41,934 nt of DNA from Phycisphaerales bacterium (GCA_022843545.1 JALHNL010000020.1:1-41934); one strand, 5' to 3'; positions 17,569 through 26,229 are shown, numbered from the stretch's first letter. Numbers and translations: made by a program. The notes: a model not told the origin generated them from the sequence alone.

Positions 17569-19293
17569 ATGCGTTCACTCCTCGCGTGTGTTGTCGGCTC
17601 GCTGGCGCTGTCGCCGGGTCTTTGGGCGCAGGCCACCACGGCGGGTGATGGCCGGGACACGCCGGCGTTTGAGCCGTTGCGTCAGCGGGACTCGGCGGGA
17701 CGGGTGACGGGCCCGACGCGGGCGGGGTGGTGGAATGACGGCGTGTTCTACCAGGTGTTCGTGCGGTCGTTCAAGGACTCGACGACTGGGCCGCTCGCGA
17801 ACGACGGGATCGGCGATCTGCGCGGGCTGATCGAGAACCTGGACTATCTGAACGACGGGGACGCGGCGACCACGAACGACCTGGGCGTGACGGGGATCTG
17901 GCTGATGCCCATCAACCCCTCCCCCACTTATCACGGCTACGACGTGACGGACTACTACCGCGTGAACCCGGAGTACGGAACGCTGGACGATCTGCGCGAA
18001 CTGGTGGCGCAGTGCCATCGGCGCGGGATCAAGGTGATCATCGATCTGGTGCTCAACCACGCCTCCGACGAGCACCCGTGGTTCGCGGAGTCGCAGGACC
18101 CGGGGTCGCCCAAGCGCGACTGGTTCATCTGGTCGGCTCAGGACCCGAACTACCGGGGCCCGTGGAACCAGATGGTGTGGCATCCGGCGACGCCCGCGCG
18201 GCGTCGGGGGGAGGCGGCGAGGGGGCCGTTCTTCTATGGGCTTTTCAGCCGGAAGATGCCGGACCTGAACTACCGCAACCCCGAAGTGTCGGCGGAGATG
18301 CTGCGGGTGGTGAGGTTCTGGCTGGATCGCTCGGCGGGCGGGCCGCGGATCGGGCTGGACGGCTTCAGGCTGGACGCCATCCGGCACCTGATCGAAGACG
18401 GGCGACAGCAGGACAACACGCGCGGGACGCACGAGTGGTTGCAGAAGTTCTACCGCGAGTACAAAGCGGTGGCGCCCGAGGCGGTGGCGGTGGGCGAGGT
18501 GTGGGCGTCGACGCCGATCGCGGCGTCGTACGTGGGCGGGCAGATGGACCTGACGTTCGAGTTTGATCTGGCGGGGGCGATGGTCGAGGCGGCGCGCAAG
18601 GGCGAGGCCGCGCCGGTGATCGCCGCGCAGGAGCGCGTGCTGAAGTTCTTCCCGCCCAACCAGTATGGGCGGTTTCTGACGAACCACGATCAGACGCGGG
18701 TGGCGACGGAACTGAAGGGCGAGCCGGGCAAACTGCGGGCGGCGGCGGCGATGCTGCTGCTGGGCCCGGGGGTGCCTTTCGTGTATTACGCGGAGGAACT
18801 GGGCCAGCCGGGAGCGAAGCCCGACCCGGACCTGCGCACGCCCATGCCCTGGACCGTGGACGATCGGGGCTTCACGCTCGGCACGCCCTGGCGGAAGCGG
18901 CACGCCGCGCCGGCGGGCACGACCGTGGCGGAGCAGGCGGGCGCGGATGACTCGCTGCTGTCGCACTACCGGCGGCTGATCGCGCTGCGCAGGGCTGAGC
19001 CGGCGCTGGCGCACGGGTCGTACGCGGCGGTGCCGGCGAGTGACCCGGGGGTGTACGCGTTTGCGCGCGCGGCGGCGGACGGGCGGACCGTGCTGGTGGT
19101 CGTCAACCTCTCGGCGCGCGAAGTTCCGGCGGCGAAAGTCACGCCCGGGACGGCCTTGCCCGAGGGCTGGTCGGGACGGGATGCGCTGGGCGGGGACGGA
19201 CGAGGGCCAGCGACCGCCTATGCGGGTGGCTCAATCACCCTACCCCCACTTTCGGCCCATCAGACGGCGGTTTTCTTGCCGGGGAGCCCGTGA
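17569..19293 (+). CDS. secreted GH13 alpha-amylase family enzyme
   Basis: 574 residues with a signal peptide (MRSLLACVVGSLALSPGLWA, cleavage near residue 21). All four conserved GH13 regions are present: DLVLNHAS (about 159-166), GLDGFRLDAIRH with nucleophile Asp269, VAVGEVWAST with acid/base Glu310, and LTNHDQTR with Asp374. The FYQVFVRSFKDS start of the barrel and the C-terminal beta domain are also present. The enzyme should cleave or transfer alpha-1,4-glucosidic bonds in starch-like glucans in the periplasm or outside the cell; exact specificity is not decidable. The start was chosen to begin the signal peptide; GGGG just upstream is a weak ribosome-binding site. Confidence 0.92.
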   Translation: MRSLLACVVGSLALSPGLWAQATTAGDGRDTPAFEPLRQRDSAGRVTGPTRAGWWNDGVFYQVFVRSFKDSTTGPLANDGIGDLRGLIENLDYLNDGDAATTNDLGVTGIWLMPINPSPTYHGYDVTDYYRVNPEYGTLDDLRELVAQCHRRGIKVIIDLVLNHASDEHPWFAESQDPGSPKRDWFIWSAQDPNYRGPWNQMVWHPATPARRRGEAARGPFFYGLFSRKMPDLNYRNPEVSAEMLRVVRFWLDRSAGGPRIGLDGFRLDAIRHLIEDGRQQDNTRGTHEWLQKFYREYKAVAPEAVAVGEVWASTPIAASYVGGQMDLTFEFDLAGAMVEAARKGEAAPVIAAQERVLKFFPPNQYGRFLTNHDQTRVATELKGEPGKLRAAAAMLLLGPGVPFVYYAEELGQPGAKPDPDLRTPMPWTVDDRGFTLGTPWRKRHAAPAGTTVAEQAGADDSLLSHYRRLIALRRAEPALAHGSYAAVPASDPGVYAFARAAADGRTVLVVVNLSAREVPAAKVTPGTALPEGWSGRDALGGDGRGPATAYAGGSITLPPLSAHQTAVFLPGSP

Positions 19294-19311
19294 CCTGGCT
19301 GGTGGGGGTGG

Positions 19312-19351
19312 TTGACATCGGTGGAAATGCCGACACTCCTGAAAATAGGAT
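19312..19351 (+). promoter_or_regulatory. candidate regulatory region of the rhodanese/AhpD-like pair
   Basis: A perfect -35 consensus TTGACA (19,312-19,317) lies in the 130-bp gap before the rhodanese gene, in the most AT-rich stretch of this neighbourhood (GAAAATAGGATTCACTAG). No -10 sits at normal 16-18 bp spacing, so this may be a site read with an alternative sigma factor or an activator, or may be chance. Confidence 0.3.
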
Positions 19352-19423
19352 TCACTAGTCCATTGGCAGTCATCCAAGGGTGCGCGGGGTGCCCTGAGCG
19401 AGCCCCGCAACAAGGAGCGGAGC

Positions 19424-20029
19424 ATGAACGCGACAGCCACACCAACGAGCGTCACGGCGGGTACGGCTTCCGGCGGCGCGGGGATCAGGGAGATCGACGC
19501 CGTCACGGCGCGGGGATGGCTGGAGGCGGGAACGGCGGCGCTGTTCGACGTTCGGGAGCCTGACGAGCACGCGAGGGAGCGGATCGAGGGCGCCACGTTG
19601 AACCCGCTCTCGCGGTTTGACGCGGCGCGGGTGTCGCCATCGCCGGGGCGGAGCGTGATCCTGCACTGCAAGGGCGGCAAGCGATCGGCGGACGCGTGCC
19701 GGATGGCGGCGTCGACGCTGCCGGCGGGGGCGGCGGTGTACTCGCTGAAGGGGGGCATCGAGGGGTGGAAGGCGGCGGGCCTGCCCACGGTGGTGAACCG
19801 GCGTGCGCCGGCGCTGAGCGTGATGCGGCAGGTTCAGATCACGATCGGCGTGGGAGTCCTGGCGGGGTGCGCTCTGGCGTGGTTCGTGCACCCGGGGTTC
19901 ATCGGGGTGCCCGCGTTCTTCGGCGCGGGGCTGGCCTTTGCCGGCGCGACCGGGACGTGCGCCCTGGCGACGCTGATGGGCAAGATGCCCTGGAACCGCG
20001 CGGGGGGCGGGGCTTCGTGTTCGATGTGA
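19424..20029 (+). CDS. rhodanese-DUF2892 membrane protein (YgaP-like)
   Basis: 201 residues. An N-terminal single rhodanese domain (about 20-125) carries the active-site loop HCKGGKRS with the sulfur-accepting Cys, and an LFDVREPDEH motif. The C-terminal part has two membrane helices of the DUF2892/YgaP type (ITIGVGVLAGCALAWFV and GLAFAGATGTCALATLMGKM, ending MPWN). YgaP-like proteins are inner-membrane sulfurtransferases. The start has an AGGAG motif 6 bp upstream. The AhpD-like gene follows after 31 bp and is probably co-transcribed, which suggests a role in persulfide or sulfide/thiol stress handling. That role is an inference. Confidence 0.85.
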   Translation: MNATATPTSVTAGTASGGAGIREIDAVTARGWLEAGTAALFDVREPDEHARERIEGATLNPLSRFDAARVSPSPGRSVILHCKGGKRSADACRMAASTLPAGAAVYSLKGGIEGWKAAGLPTVVNRRAPALSVMRQVQITIGVGVLAGCALAWFVHPGFIGVPAFFGAGLAFAGATGTCALATLMGKMPWNRAGGGASCSM

Positions 20030-20060
20030 GTGTCTGGGCTCTATCGTGAAGGAGCTGCTC

Positions 20061-20423
20061 ATGTTTGACGTGACCCATGATGCGGCGGAGTTCTACCAGT
20101 CGTGGCCCGGCGCGATGAACCTGGCGAAAGGCGCGAACGCGGACCTGGGCAAGGCGTTCGGCCCGTTCTTTCAGACGCTGATGAAGGAGGGCGCGCTGTC
20201 GGTGAAGCAGAAGGAACTGATCGCGGTGGGCATCGCCATCGCGACGCGGTGCGAGCCGTGCATCTATTCGCACGTGGAGAAGTCGCTGAAGAGCGGGGCG
20301 ACGGCGGCGGAGGTGATGGACGCGGCGGGCGTGGCGGTGATGATGGGCGGCGGGCCGGCGTATGTGTACACGCCGGTGGTCGCGTCGGCGCTGAAGCACT
20401 TTGAGGTGGCGAGCGCCCACTGA
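20061..20423 (+). CDS. AhpD/carboxymuconolactone-decarboxylase-like protein
   Basis: 120 residues, all-helical, with the AhpD-like redox motif ATRCEPCIYSH (CxxC followed by H three residues later) in the centre and a GVAVMMGGGPAYVYTPVV segment after it. Members of this family are small oligomeric alkylhydroperoxidase-like enzymes; many unassigned ones travel with rhodaneses. ATG 20,061 is chosen because GGAG lies 6 bp upstream; a GTG at 20,046 would place that site inside the gene. The 31-bp gap to the rhodanese gene suggests one transcript. Confidence 0.85.
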   Translation: MFDVTHDAAEFYQSWPGAMNLAKGANADLGKAFGPFFQTLMKEGALSVKQKELIAVGIAIATRCEPCIYSHVEKSLKSGATAAEVMDAAGVAVMMGGGPAYVYTPVVASALKHFEVASAH

Positions 20424-20554
20424 GGCGGTGACGAGATCGCTTGGGTTCAATCCCTGCTTGGCAAGCGGGCGCGGATGGTCGCCCTGACGGGGATCCGCCC
20501 GGCGCCAACGCCGATGGGGGTGAGCCACGGCAAGACGAGCGTGGGTGACCGCGT

Positions 20555-21505
20555 TCAATCGCGGTGCGCGACGTGGCAATCGGCGCAGGCCTTGATCAGG
20601 AGATCGAGGTTGGCGTTGAGCGTCGGGTCGTCGAAAGCGGCGCGAACGAGCCGCTCCTCGATCGACGCGGCGAGGACGGCGGACTCGCTGAGCCCGTCCG
20701 CGAAGGCCTTGTGGCGCGGGTTCTCGGCGAGCGTGCGGAACAAGTCGGCCATGCGCCCGGCTTCGGCGGCGGGCACCAGGTCCGGGTGATCGGCGGGCGT
20801 GCGCCAGCCGGCCTTCTGAATCTCGCGCAGGTGCTCGAGGGCGAAATCGATATCGACCATGGCCTGCACGAGGGAACTGGTGCGCCAGCGCTCGGGGAAC
20901 TCGGCGCTGGCGGCGTCGAGTTGTGCGCGGCTGGCGGGCTCGGCCTCTTGAACGGTTTTGAAGAGGCCGGTGTACTTGGGCGAGGTTCCCGAGACCTTCA
21001 TCCTCTCCCGGGCGGCCTCGGGCGAGGTCAGCCCGAGCATCACGCCGGCGGCACCCGCGGCGCACGCGCTGCGGTGCTTGCCGTGGTGGCAGTGGATGTA
21101 GATGGGGTGGGGCAGATCACGGACGGCGCGGGCGATGCGTTTGGCGTGGTCGCGTTCGATGCCGTTGTACCCGATGGGCAAGTGGACGTAGCGCATGCCC
21201 AGGGCGCGCGCGCCCTCCACGTCGGGCTGGGCGCCGTCGACCGACAGCACGGTCTTGATGCCCAGTCGCTGCAGGGAGCGGAGGCCGTCGGGCCTTTCGG
21301 GCATGGACCCGCTGAAGACGCCGGGCGCGAAGGCGACGACGTTGTGAATGCCGGGGTAGTCGACGGGAGCCGCGGCGTCGATCGCCGGGAGATCGAGCGT
21401 GGCGCGGTCCAGGGCTTGAGCGGCGGGCGTTGGCGCGGCATCGCGCGTGCAGCCGGCGACCACGAGCCCCAACGCGGAGAGGAGAACGAAAGCGGCGCGG
21501 GTCAT
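20555..21505 (-). CDS. lipoprotein with CX5R (dual-specificity type) phosphatase domain and C-terminal haem-c site
   Basis: 316 residues. A lipoprotein signal ends at VAGC (Cys19). Residues about 50-165 form a tyrosine/dual-specificity phosphatase-like domain with the loop IHCHHGKHRS (Cys139, Arg145; CX5R) and an upstream VLSVDGAQPD segment where the general-acid Asp may lie. The remaining about 150 residues are helical and end in a CADCH motif (Cys307, Cys310, His311), the covalent haem-c attachment site. Placing this at the extreme C-terminus of a helical domain is the arrangement of cytochrome c'/c556. A fusion of a cysteine phosphatase with a cytochrome c is unusual. Its ATG overlaps the subtilase stop (ATGA), so the two are translated together. 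Confidence 0.7.
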   Translation of the reverse strand: MTRAAFVLLSALGLVVAGCTRDAAPTPAAQALDRATLDLPAIDAAAPVDYPGIHNVVAFAPGVFSGSMPERPDGLRSLQRLGIKTVLSVDGAQPDVEGARALGMRYVHLPIGYNGIERDHAKRIARAVRDLPHPIYIHCHHGKHRSACAAGAAGVMLGLTSPEAARERMKVSGTSPKYTGLFKTVQEAEPASRAQLDAASAEFPERWRTSSLVQAMVDIDFALEHLREIQKAGWRTPADHPDLVPAAEAGRMADLFRTLAENPRHKAFADGLSESAVLAASIEERLVRAAFDDPTLNANLDLLIKACADCHVAHRD

Positions 21506-24500
21506 GACAGGAGTTCCTCGACAGCGGCGACGAGGGCTGTGTCGGCGGCGCTGGCGAAGGGGTCGATCACGGGGAGCATCAACAGGTCGGCCCGGGCCAC
21601 GTCGGCCGCGGCTCGCGAAAGGGCGGAGGCGGGAGCGATGGCGGAGAAGAAGGGCGAGGGCGAGCGCGTGGGCGCGACGGGCGCGAGCATGAGCGGCGCG
21701 GCGCCGTTCACCACGCGGACCTTGACGGTGGCCTGGGTGGTCGAGACCTGCTCGCCGTCAAAGGCTCGGAGGACGAACGCGCTGAGCGTGCCGGTGCGGT
21801 CGGGGGTGTAGGTGAAGGTGTCGCCGGGGCCCACGATGGTGACGCCGGGGACCACGGGCTGGGCGTTGACCAGCAGGGTGCCGCGGAGGACGCGCTCGAC
21901 GCGGAAGGCGAGCGGCTCGCCCTCGGGGTCGGCGAAGCTCTTGGCGGCGGCGGCGACGGAGGCGAAGGAGAGGTTGCTGGCCAGCAAGGGCGGGATGGGC
22001 GTGGGGAGGGTGTTGAACCCGGTGAGCGTTGGCGCGAGGTTGATCTGGGTCTGCAGGGCGTACTCGCCGGTGTCGCCCTCGCCCGCGCTGAAGGGGTCCT
22101 TGGGGCTGTAGAGGGCGAACTCGGAGAAGCCGCTGACGCCGATGAAGAAGCGCTGACCCTTGCGGGCGGCGAAGGTGACTTCGCTGAGGAGCGTGCCTTC
22201 GCTGGCGTCGTCGTTGATGGCGATCTGGTTGCCGCGGCTGTCGAAGACGCGGAGGACGGTGTCGGGGACGTACTGCCCGCTCTGGAGCGTCCGGATGGTG
22301 ACGAGCCCGTTGCCGGGCGCGGTGTAGCGGTAGAGGTCGACGTCGGAGTCGCCGACGATGATGCCGGGGTCAAGGCCCAGGTCGCCCTCGACGGCGATGT
22401 CGGTTCCGACGGTGCGAACGCCGCGGCTGGAGAGGCTGTTGTCGCTGAGGCGGGTGAAGTCGCGTGAGCTGCGGAACTTGACGGTGGCCTCATACCGGCC
22501 CGTCTGGCCCGGGGTGCCGGAGGCCACGACATCAGGATCGAAGTTGAAGTTGCCGAAGCCCGAGACGGCGATGAAGACCGTCTCGCCCAGCGCGACGGGA
22601 ACGCGGAGGACGGGGTCAACGCCCGGGTCGGCGACGACGGTGGCGAGGAAGTTGCCGTCGGCGTCGAAGAGGGTGAGAGCGGCGTCGAAGGCGTCGGCGA
22701 ATCCGGCGGAGTTGGATCGGATGGCGAACTCGAGGATGCGGTCGGCGGTGGCGGTGATGCGGAAGAAGTCCACGTCGAGGTCGCCGGTTTCGATGAGCGT
22801 GCCGTCGGGCGCGCCGTCGAAGCCGATGAAGCCGGGGATGCGGGTGACGGGCGGGGTGATGACCACCGCCTTGGCGATGGTGGAGTTGCGATCGGCGGTG
22901 ACGAGGGTGAGGACGAGTTCGTAGGTTCCGCCGGGGCCGGCGGCGGACCGGCCGGCGAGCGTGGCGGCGGCGAAGTTGCGGTTCTCGAAGTCGGCGACGC
23001 CGATGACGTAGGTGACGCCGCGCTGGACATTGAGGGCGATGAAGGAGTCCGTGTCGAGGCCCTCGAACGCGCCGGTGAGGGCGCTCACGAATGTGTCATT
23101 GGCGCCGAGGACCTCGGTGAACGCGCCGGAGGAATCGCGGGCGGCGTCGTCGTCGCTGCTGGCGAGCAGGTTGCCGGCGGCGTCGAAGACCTTGAGGAAC
23201 GAGTCGACGAAGGGCTCGTCGCCCAGCACCTGGTCGATGTCGATGAGGAGCACGCCATTGTCGGGGGCGACGAAGCGGAAGAGGTCGACGTCGGCGGTGC
23301 CGACGGCGCGGCCGTTGTCGGCCCCGATGAACCCGGAGATGATGGTGGGCTCCGAGTCGCTGATGCTGTCGAGATCGACGGGCGCCGCGAGCAGGCCGTT
23401 GTAGTCGGTGGTGCCGCCCAGCGAGAGGGCCATGGAGTAACCGCCGGCGCTGGTGGCGCCGGTGCGCCCCGTGAGGGCGGTGGGGCTGTAGCTGATGTTG
23501 CTGAAGGCGCTGACACCGATGAAGAAGGTGCCGGCGGCGAGATCGACGGCGAGGGTGGGGTAGGGATTCTGGCCGGTGTCGTCGGCGCTGGCGATCTGGG
23601 CGAAGGAGGAGTTGAAGAGGCGGAGGACGGGGTCGAAGGTCTGCTGACCCTGCAGCTGGCTGAGCGCGATGGTGAGCGAGGCGGGGGTGTCGAGGGTGAA
23701 GCGGAAGAAGTCGACGTCGTTGTTCTCGATGAGCGCGCCGCCGGTGTCGGTGCCGATGAAGCCGGTGAACGTGGCGGGCGTGCCGACGGGGATCGCGCCC
23801 TGGATGATGAAGGCGGTGGAAGCGGTGCCGTTGAGGTCGGTGAAGCCGCCGCCGCCACCTCCCCCACCACCGCCGCCGCCGCCGGCCTGGCCGAAGCGCG
23901 AGCGGACGAGTTGGAGCGCACCGTGGACATCGAGGCGGAGGAAGGTGGCGTTGGTGTTGGCGACGTTGTCGTCGGTGTCGGTGCCGTCGACGATGGCGTC
24001 GGCGGAATCGCGGAGGATGGCGCGGACTTCTGAAGGCGTGAGGATGCGGCCGGCGAACTGGAGCGCGGCCTCCTGGACCAGGGCGACGGCGCCGGCGACG
24101 TGGGGCGCGGCCATGGAGGTGCCCCGCAGCGTCGCGAAGCCGTTGCCCTTGCTGAGCGGGTAGGTGGAGAGGATCTGCTCGCCGGGCGCGAAGAGCATGT
24201 TCGCGAAGTCCAGCCGCTGGCTGAAGCCGGCGAGATCATCGGGCTGCGAGGTGAAGTTGACCCCGCCGTTGTACGAGCCGCGAGGGAAGAGCACCGCGTT
24301 GCTCGGGGTGACGGCGCCGACGGCGAGCGTGGAGGCGATTCCGGTGTCGGAAACGCCTTGGTTCTGGAAGTCGAAGTAATCGTTGCCGGCGGCGCCGACG
24401 ACGGTGACGCCCGCCTGTTCGACCTGCCTCAGCTTCAGCGCGTAGGAGTTGCCGGAGACCTGGTTGAACGACTGGAGATTGACCGACACGCCCAGGGAGA

Positions 24501-25035
24501 GATTGACGGCGACGATGTTGAAGGTGGTGCGGTTGGCGATGATCCAGTCGAGCGCGCGCAGGATCGCGCCGTTGTCGAAGAACCCGGCGGAGGGGTTGAA
24601 CGCGTTGAGCCCGATGATCCCCACATCGGGCGCGACGCCGATGTTCAGGTTGCGGGCGCCGATGGTGCCCGCGACGTGGGTGCCGTGGCCGTCGGTGTCG
24701 ATCTGGGTGTTGGTGTTGAGTCGCGTGTCGCGCTGGGCGCGCAGGCCCGGGCTGAGCAGCGGGTGCGAGAAGTCCACGCCCGTGTCGATGACCGCGACCG
24801 AGACACCCGAGCCGTTGATGCCCGAGAAGATGGGATCGTTGCGGGCGGCGGTGAGCTTGATGAGGTCGAAGGCGGCGTTGAGGAGCGTGCGCGGCTCGAG
24901 CGACTCCATCCACTCCGCCCGGCGCGGCGACGGCCTGCGCCCGCGTGCGGGCGAAGTGCCCCCCACCGCCGGCGAACCCGAACCCGCCAGCCGCCACAGA
25001 CTGATCACCGCACCGCTCGGCGTTGTCGCTCGCAT
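21502..25035 (-). CDS. secreted LEPR-XLL subtilisin-like serine protease with repeated PPC domains
   Basis: 1,177 residues. Near the N-terminus is MESLEPRTLLNAA (LEPR-XLL motif at 46-52), a targeting motif of large exported proteins in planctomycetes and some other bacteria. The S8 catalytic domain follows with Asp84 (AVIDTGVDFSH), His117 (DGHGTHVAGTIG) and Ser307 (GTSMAAPHVAGAVALV). A Gly-rich linker precedes about five pre-peptidase C-terminal (PPC) beta domains, each recognisable by a DVDFFRF/DVDLYRY core and a TVLRVFD or TLFDADG strand. The C-terminus is a cadherin/Ig-like strand domain. Starts further upstream (to 25,599) are rejected because the added sequence is Arg/Pro-rich and overlaps the DUF2256 gene. 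Inferred role: extracellular or surface proteolysis. Confidence 0.88.
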   Translation of the reverse strand: MRATTPSGAVISLWRLAGSGSPAVGGTSPARGRRPSPRRAEWMESLEPRTLLNAAFDLIKLTAARNDPIFSGINGSGVSVAVIDTGVDFSHPLLSPGLRAQRDTRLNTNTQIDTDGHGTHVAGTIGARNLNIGVAPDVGIIGLNAFNPSAGFFDNGAILRALDWIIANRTTFNIVAVNLSLGVSVNLQSFNQVSGNSYALKLRQVEQAGVTVVGAAGNDYFDFQNQGVSDTGIASTLAVGAVTPSNAVLFPRGSYNGGVNFTSQPDDLAGFSQRLDFANMLFAPGEQILSTYPLSKGNGFATLRGTSMAAPHVAGAVALVQEAALQFAGRILTPSEVRAILRDSADAIVDGTDTDDNVANTNATFLRLDVHGALQLVRSRFGQAGGGGGGGGGGGGGFTDLNGTASTAFIIQGAIPVGTPATFTGFIGTDTGGALIENNDVDFFRFTLDTPASLTIALSQLQGQQTFDPVLRLFNSSFAQIASADDTGQNPYPTLAVDLAAGTFFIGVSAFSNISYSPTALTGRTGATSAGGYSMALSLGGTTDYNGLLAAPVDLDSISDSEPTIISGFIGADNGRAVGTADVDLFRFVAPDNGVLLIDIDQVLGDEPFVDSFLKVFDAAGNLLASSDDDAARDSSGAFTEVLGANDTFVSALTGAFEGLDTDSFIALNVQRGVTYVIGVADFENRNFAAATLAGRSAAGPGGTYELVLTLVTADRNSTIAKAVVITPPVTRIPGFIGFDGAPDGTLIETGDLDVDFFRITATADRILEFAIRSNSAGFADAFDAALTLFDADGNFLATVVADPGVDPVLRVPVALGETVFIAVSGFGNFNFDPDVVASGTPGQTGRYEATVKFRSSRDFTRLSDNSLSSRGVRTVGTDIAVEGDLGLDPGIIVGDSDVDLYRYTAPGNGLVTIRTLQSGQYVPDTVLRVFDSRGNQIAINDDASEGTLLSEVTFAARKGQRFFIGVSGFSEFALYSPKDPFSAGEGDTGEYALQTQINLAPTLTGFNTLPTPIPPLLASNLSFASVAAAAKSFADPEGEPLAFRVERVLRGTLLVNAQPVVPGVTIVGPGDTFTYTPDRTGTLSAFVLRAFDGEQVSTTQATVKVRVVNGAAPLMLAPVAPTRSPSPFFSAIAPASALSRAAADVARADLLMLPVIDPFASAADTALVAAVEELLS

Positions 25036-25257
25036 GAATCGCGCTCCAGAACCTGGCCCGAAGCGCGGATGGTCGCGCCGCCAAGCCAGAGCGGGGAGCC
25101 TACCACGGCCGGATGATCGTGGGAAGCCCCGCCGCCGGTGGTTTTTGATGACGGGCGGCGGGCCTGGCCCGGTCCGGGAGTGGCCCGGCCGGTGTGGTGA
25201 ACCCGGCCCCTCGCCGCGAGCCCGCATCCGGCCCCTTCCAACGTCCGAACCGTGGAC

Positions 25258-25536
25258 ATGCCCCATCGCGCTGACCAGATCAGGCACGCCGAGAAGGTGT
25301 GCGCCGCGTGCGGCCGGCCCTTCTCGTGGCGCAAGAAATGGGAGCGCGACTGGGATCGCGTGAAGTACTGCTCCATGGCGTGCAAACGCTGGAGGCCGAC
25401 GGCGCTGGACCTGACGCTCGAAAGGACGATCCTGGGTCTGCTGGCCTCGCGTGCAGGCGGCGTGGCGATCTCGCTCGATGACGTGGTGAAAGCGGCGCGC
25501 GAGGCCACTGACCGGGCGGTGGTGACCGGCGATTGA
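25258..25536 (+). CDS. DUF2256 zinc-ribbon-like small protein, possibly truncated DUF2256-DUF3253 protein
   Basis: 92 residues. The N-terminal half is a clear DUF2256 domain: [20 protein letters not shown] followed by [11 protein letters not shown], with four cysteines set to bind zinc. The following [20 protein letters not shown] resembles the beginning of DUF3253, with which DUF2256 is often fused; the expected C-terminal part of DUF3253 is missing because of a TGA at 25,534. A matching segment appears in the same frame downstream (see 25,537-25,887). GTG 25,252 is an alternative start. The function of DUF2256 is not known. The subtilase is divergent, its start 222 bp away. Confidence 0.75.
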   Translation: MPHRADQIRHAEKVCAACGRPFSWRKKWERDWDRVKYCSMACKRWRPTALDLTLERTILGLLASRAGGVAISLDDVVKAAREATDRAVVTGD

Positions 25537-25887
25537 GACCCGGACCGCGCCGCGCTTGATGGCGGCGCGGCGCGCGTCAACCCCTGGGGACATACGCAAG
25601 TTCTTGCACGCAACGCTGGCGCCTCAAGATCATCTTCGCTGGCACGAATGGCGCCTCGGCCGGGTCTGGGCGATGCGCGTGAAGACCCGTCGCCGACCTT
25701 GGCGGCTGCCCGCAAGGCGGCCCAGCGGCTGGCCGGGCGCGGGCTGATCGCACAGACGGGCAAGGGCCTTGTGCTTGGTCTGAAGCCGGCGAAGTCGGGC
25801 AGGTTGGGCATGACGGCGAGCTCGACGAGCTTGGTGAACTCGGGGAGTTCGGGGAGTTCGGGGAGTTCGGCGCGCTCGATGAAGTGA
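25537..25887 (+). pseudogene. possible decayed 3' part of the DUF2256-DUF3253 gene
   Basis: The frame of the DUF2256 gene stays open after its TGA for 116 codons. It contains LAAARKAAQRLAGRGLIAQT, similar to the C-terminal DUF3253 consensus (a run of Ala/Arg ending in RRLxxxGxIxxTQ). The intervening 50 codons and the SGSSGSSGSS tail, made by a 9-bp tandem repeat, look unlike a protein domain, and codon bias weakens. I read it as a gene broken by a stop and diverging, with a moderate chance that the similarity is accidental. Confidence 0.35.
25842..25868. repeat. 9-bp tandem repeat, three copies
   Basis: GGGGAGTTC occurs three times head to tail. It is a simple slippage-type repeat at the edge of the gene-poor stretch before the tRNA. 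From 25,888 to 26,100 I see no gene and no other structure. Confidence 0.8.
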
Positions 25888-26100
25888 GTCTGTCGATGAG
25901 CTCGGCATGGCGAGCCGAGTCGTCGAGGCATCCTGAGCCGCGCCGGGCCAAGACGACGGCACGACGCCACGCCCTTCCCAAGGCCTGACGAACCCCCCGA
26001 CCCCGTTCGCCCGAGCACCGGCCCCAGGCCGTCACCCGCCCTTTGGCTAAGCCCGCGCCGCCCCCGGTGCGAGGCCGCCACCGCGGTGGTGGGCTGGGCG

Positions 26101-26106
26101 TATACT
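26101..26106 (+). promoter_or_regulatory. -10 element of tRNA-Gly
   Basis: TATACT (5 of 6 to consensus) ends 9 bp before the first base of the tRNA, the usual spacing for a tRNA transcript start. The -35 region is not recognisable. Confidence 0.6.
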
Positions 26107-26115
26107 GAAGGAGCC

Positions 26116-26187
26116 GCGGGCGTAGTTCAGCGGTAGAACGTCAGCTTCCCAAGCTGAATGTCGGGAGTTCGATCCTCCTCGCCCGCT
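26116..26187 (+). tRNA. tRNA-Gly (anticodon CCC)
   Basis: 72 bases fold as a full cloverleaf: acceptor stem GCGGGCG with CGCCCGC, D-arm with TAGTTCAGCGGTAGAAC, anticodon stem TCAGC/GCTGA with loop TTCCCAA (anticodon CCC, reading GGG), T-arm GGGAG-TTCGATC-CTCCT, and discriminator T as in glycine tRNAs. CCA is not encoded. The integrase gene lies 206 bp downstream, so the 3' half of this tRNA is the likely attachment site of the element to its right. Confidence 0.95.
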
Positions 26188-26193
26188 TTGTCT

Positions 26194-26229
26194 GCCGCCG
26201 ATGTCACACGATGACACCGGCGGCCTTTT
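26194..26229 (+). terminator. terminator of tRNA-Gly
   Basis: A 13-bp stem with one mismatch (26,194-26,206 with 26,212-26,224), 5-base loop and CTTTT tail, 6 bp after the tRNA. If recombination occurs inside the tRNA, this terminator belongs to the element and replaced the original one. Confidence 0.75.

Noticed and set aside
25534-25536. TGA read as selenocysteine in the DUF2256 gene
   Set aside because: DUF2256/DUF3253 is not a selenoprotein family, there is no SECIS-like hairpin right after it, and the surrounding residues are not a redox motif.
25036-25599. Extension of the subtilase N-terminus by 188 codons
   Set aside because: The added part is Arg/Pro/Gly-rich, overlaps the DUF2256 gene and would place the LEPR-XLL motif far from the N-terminus.
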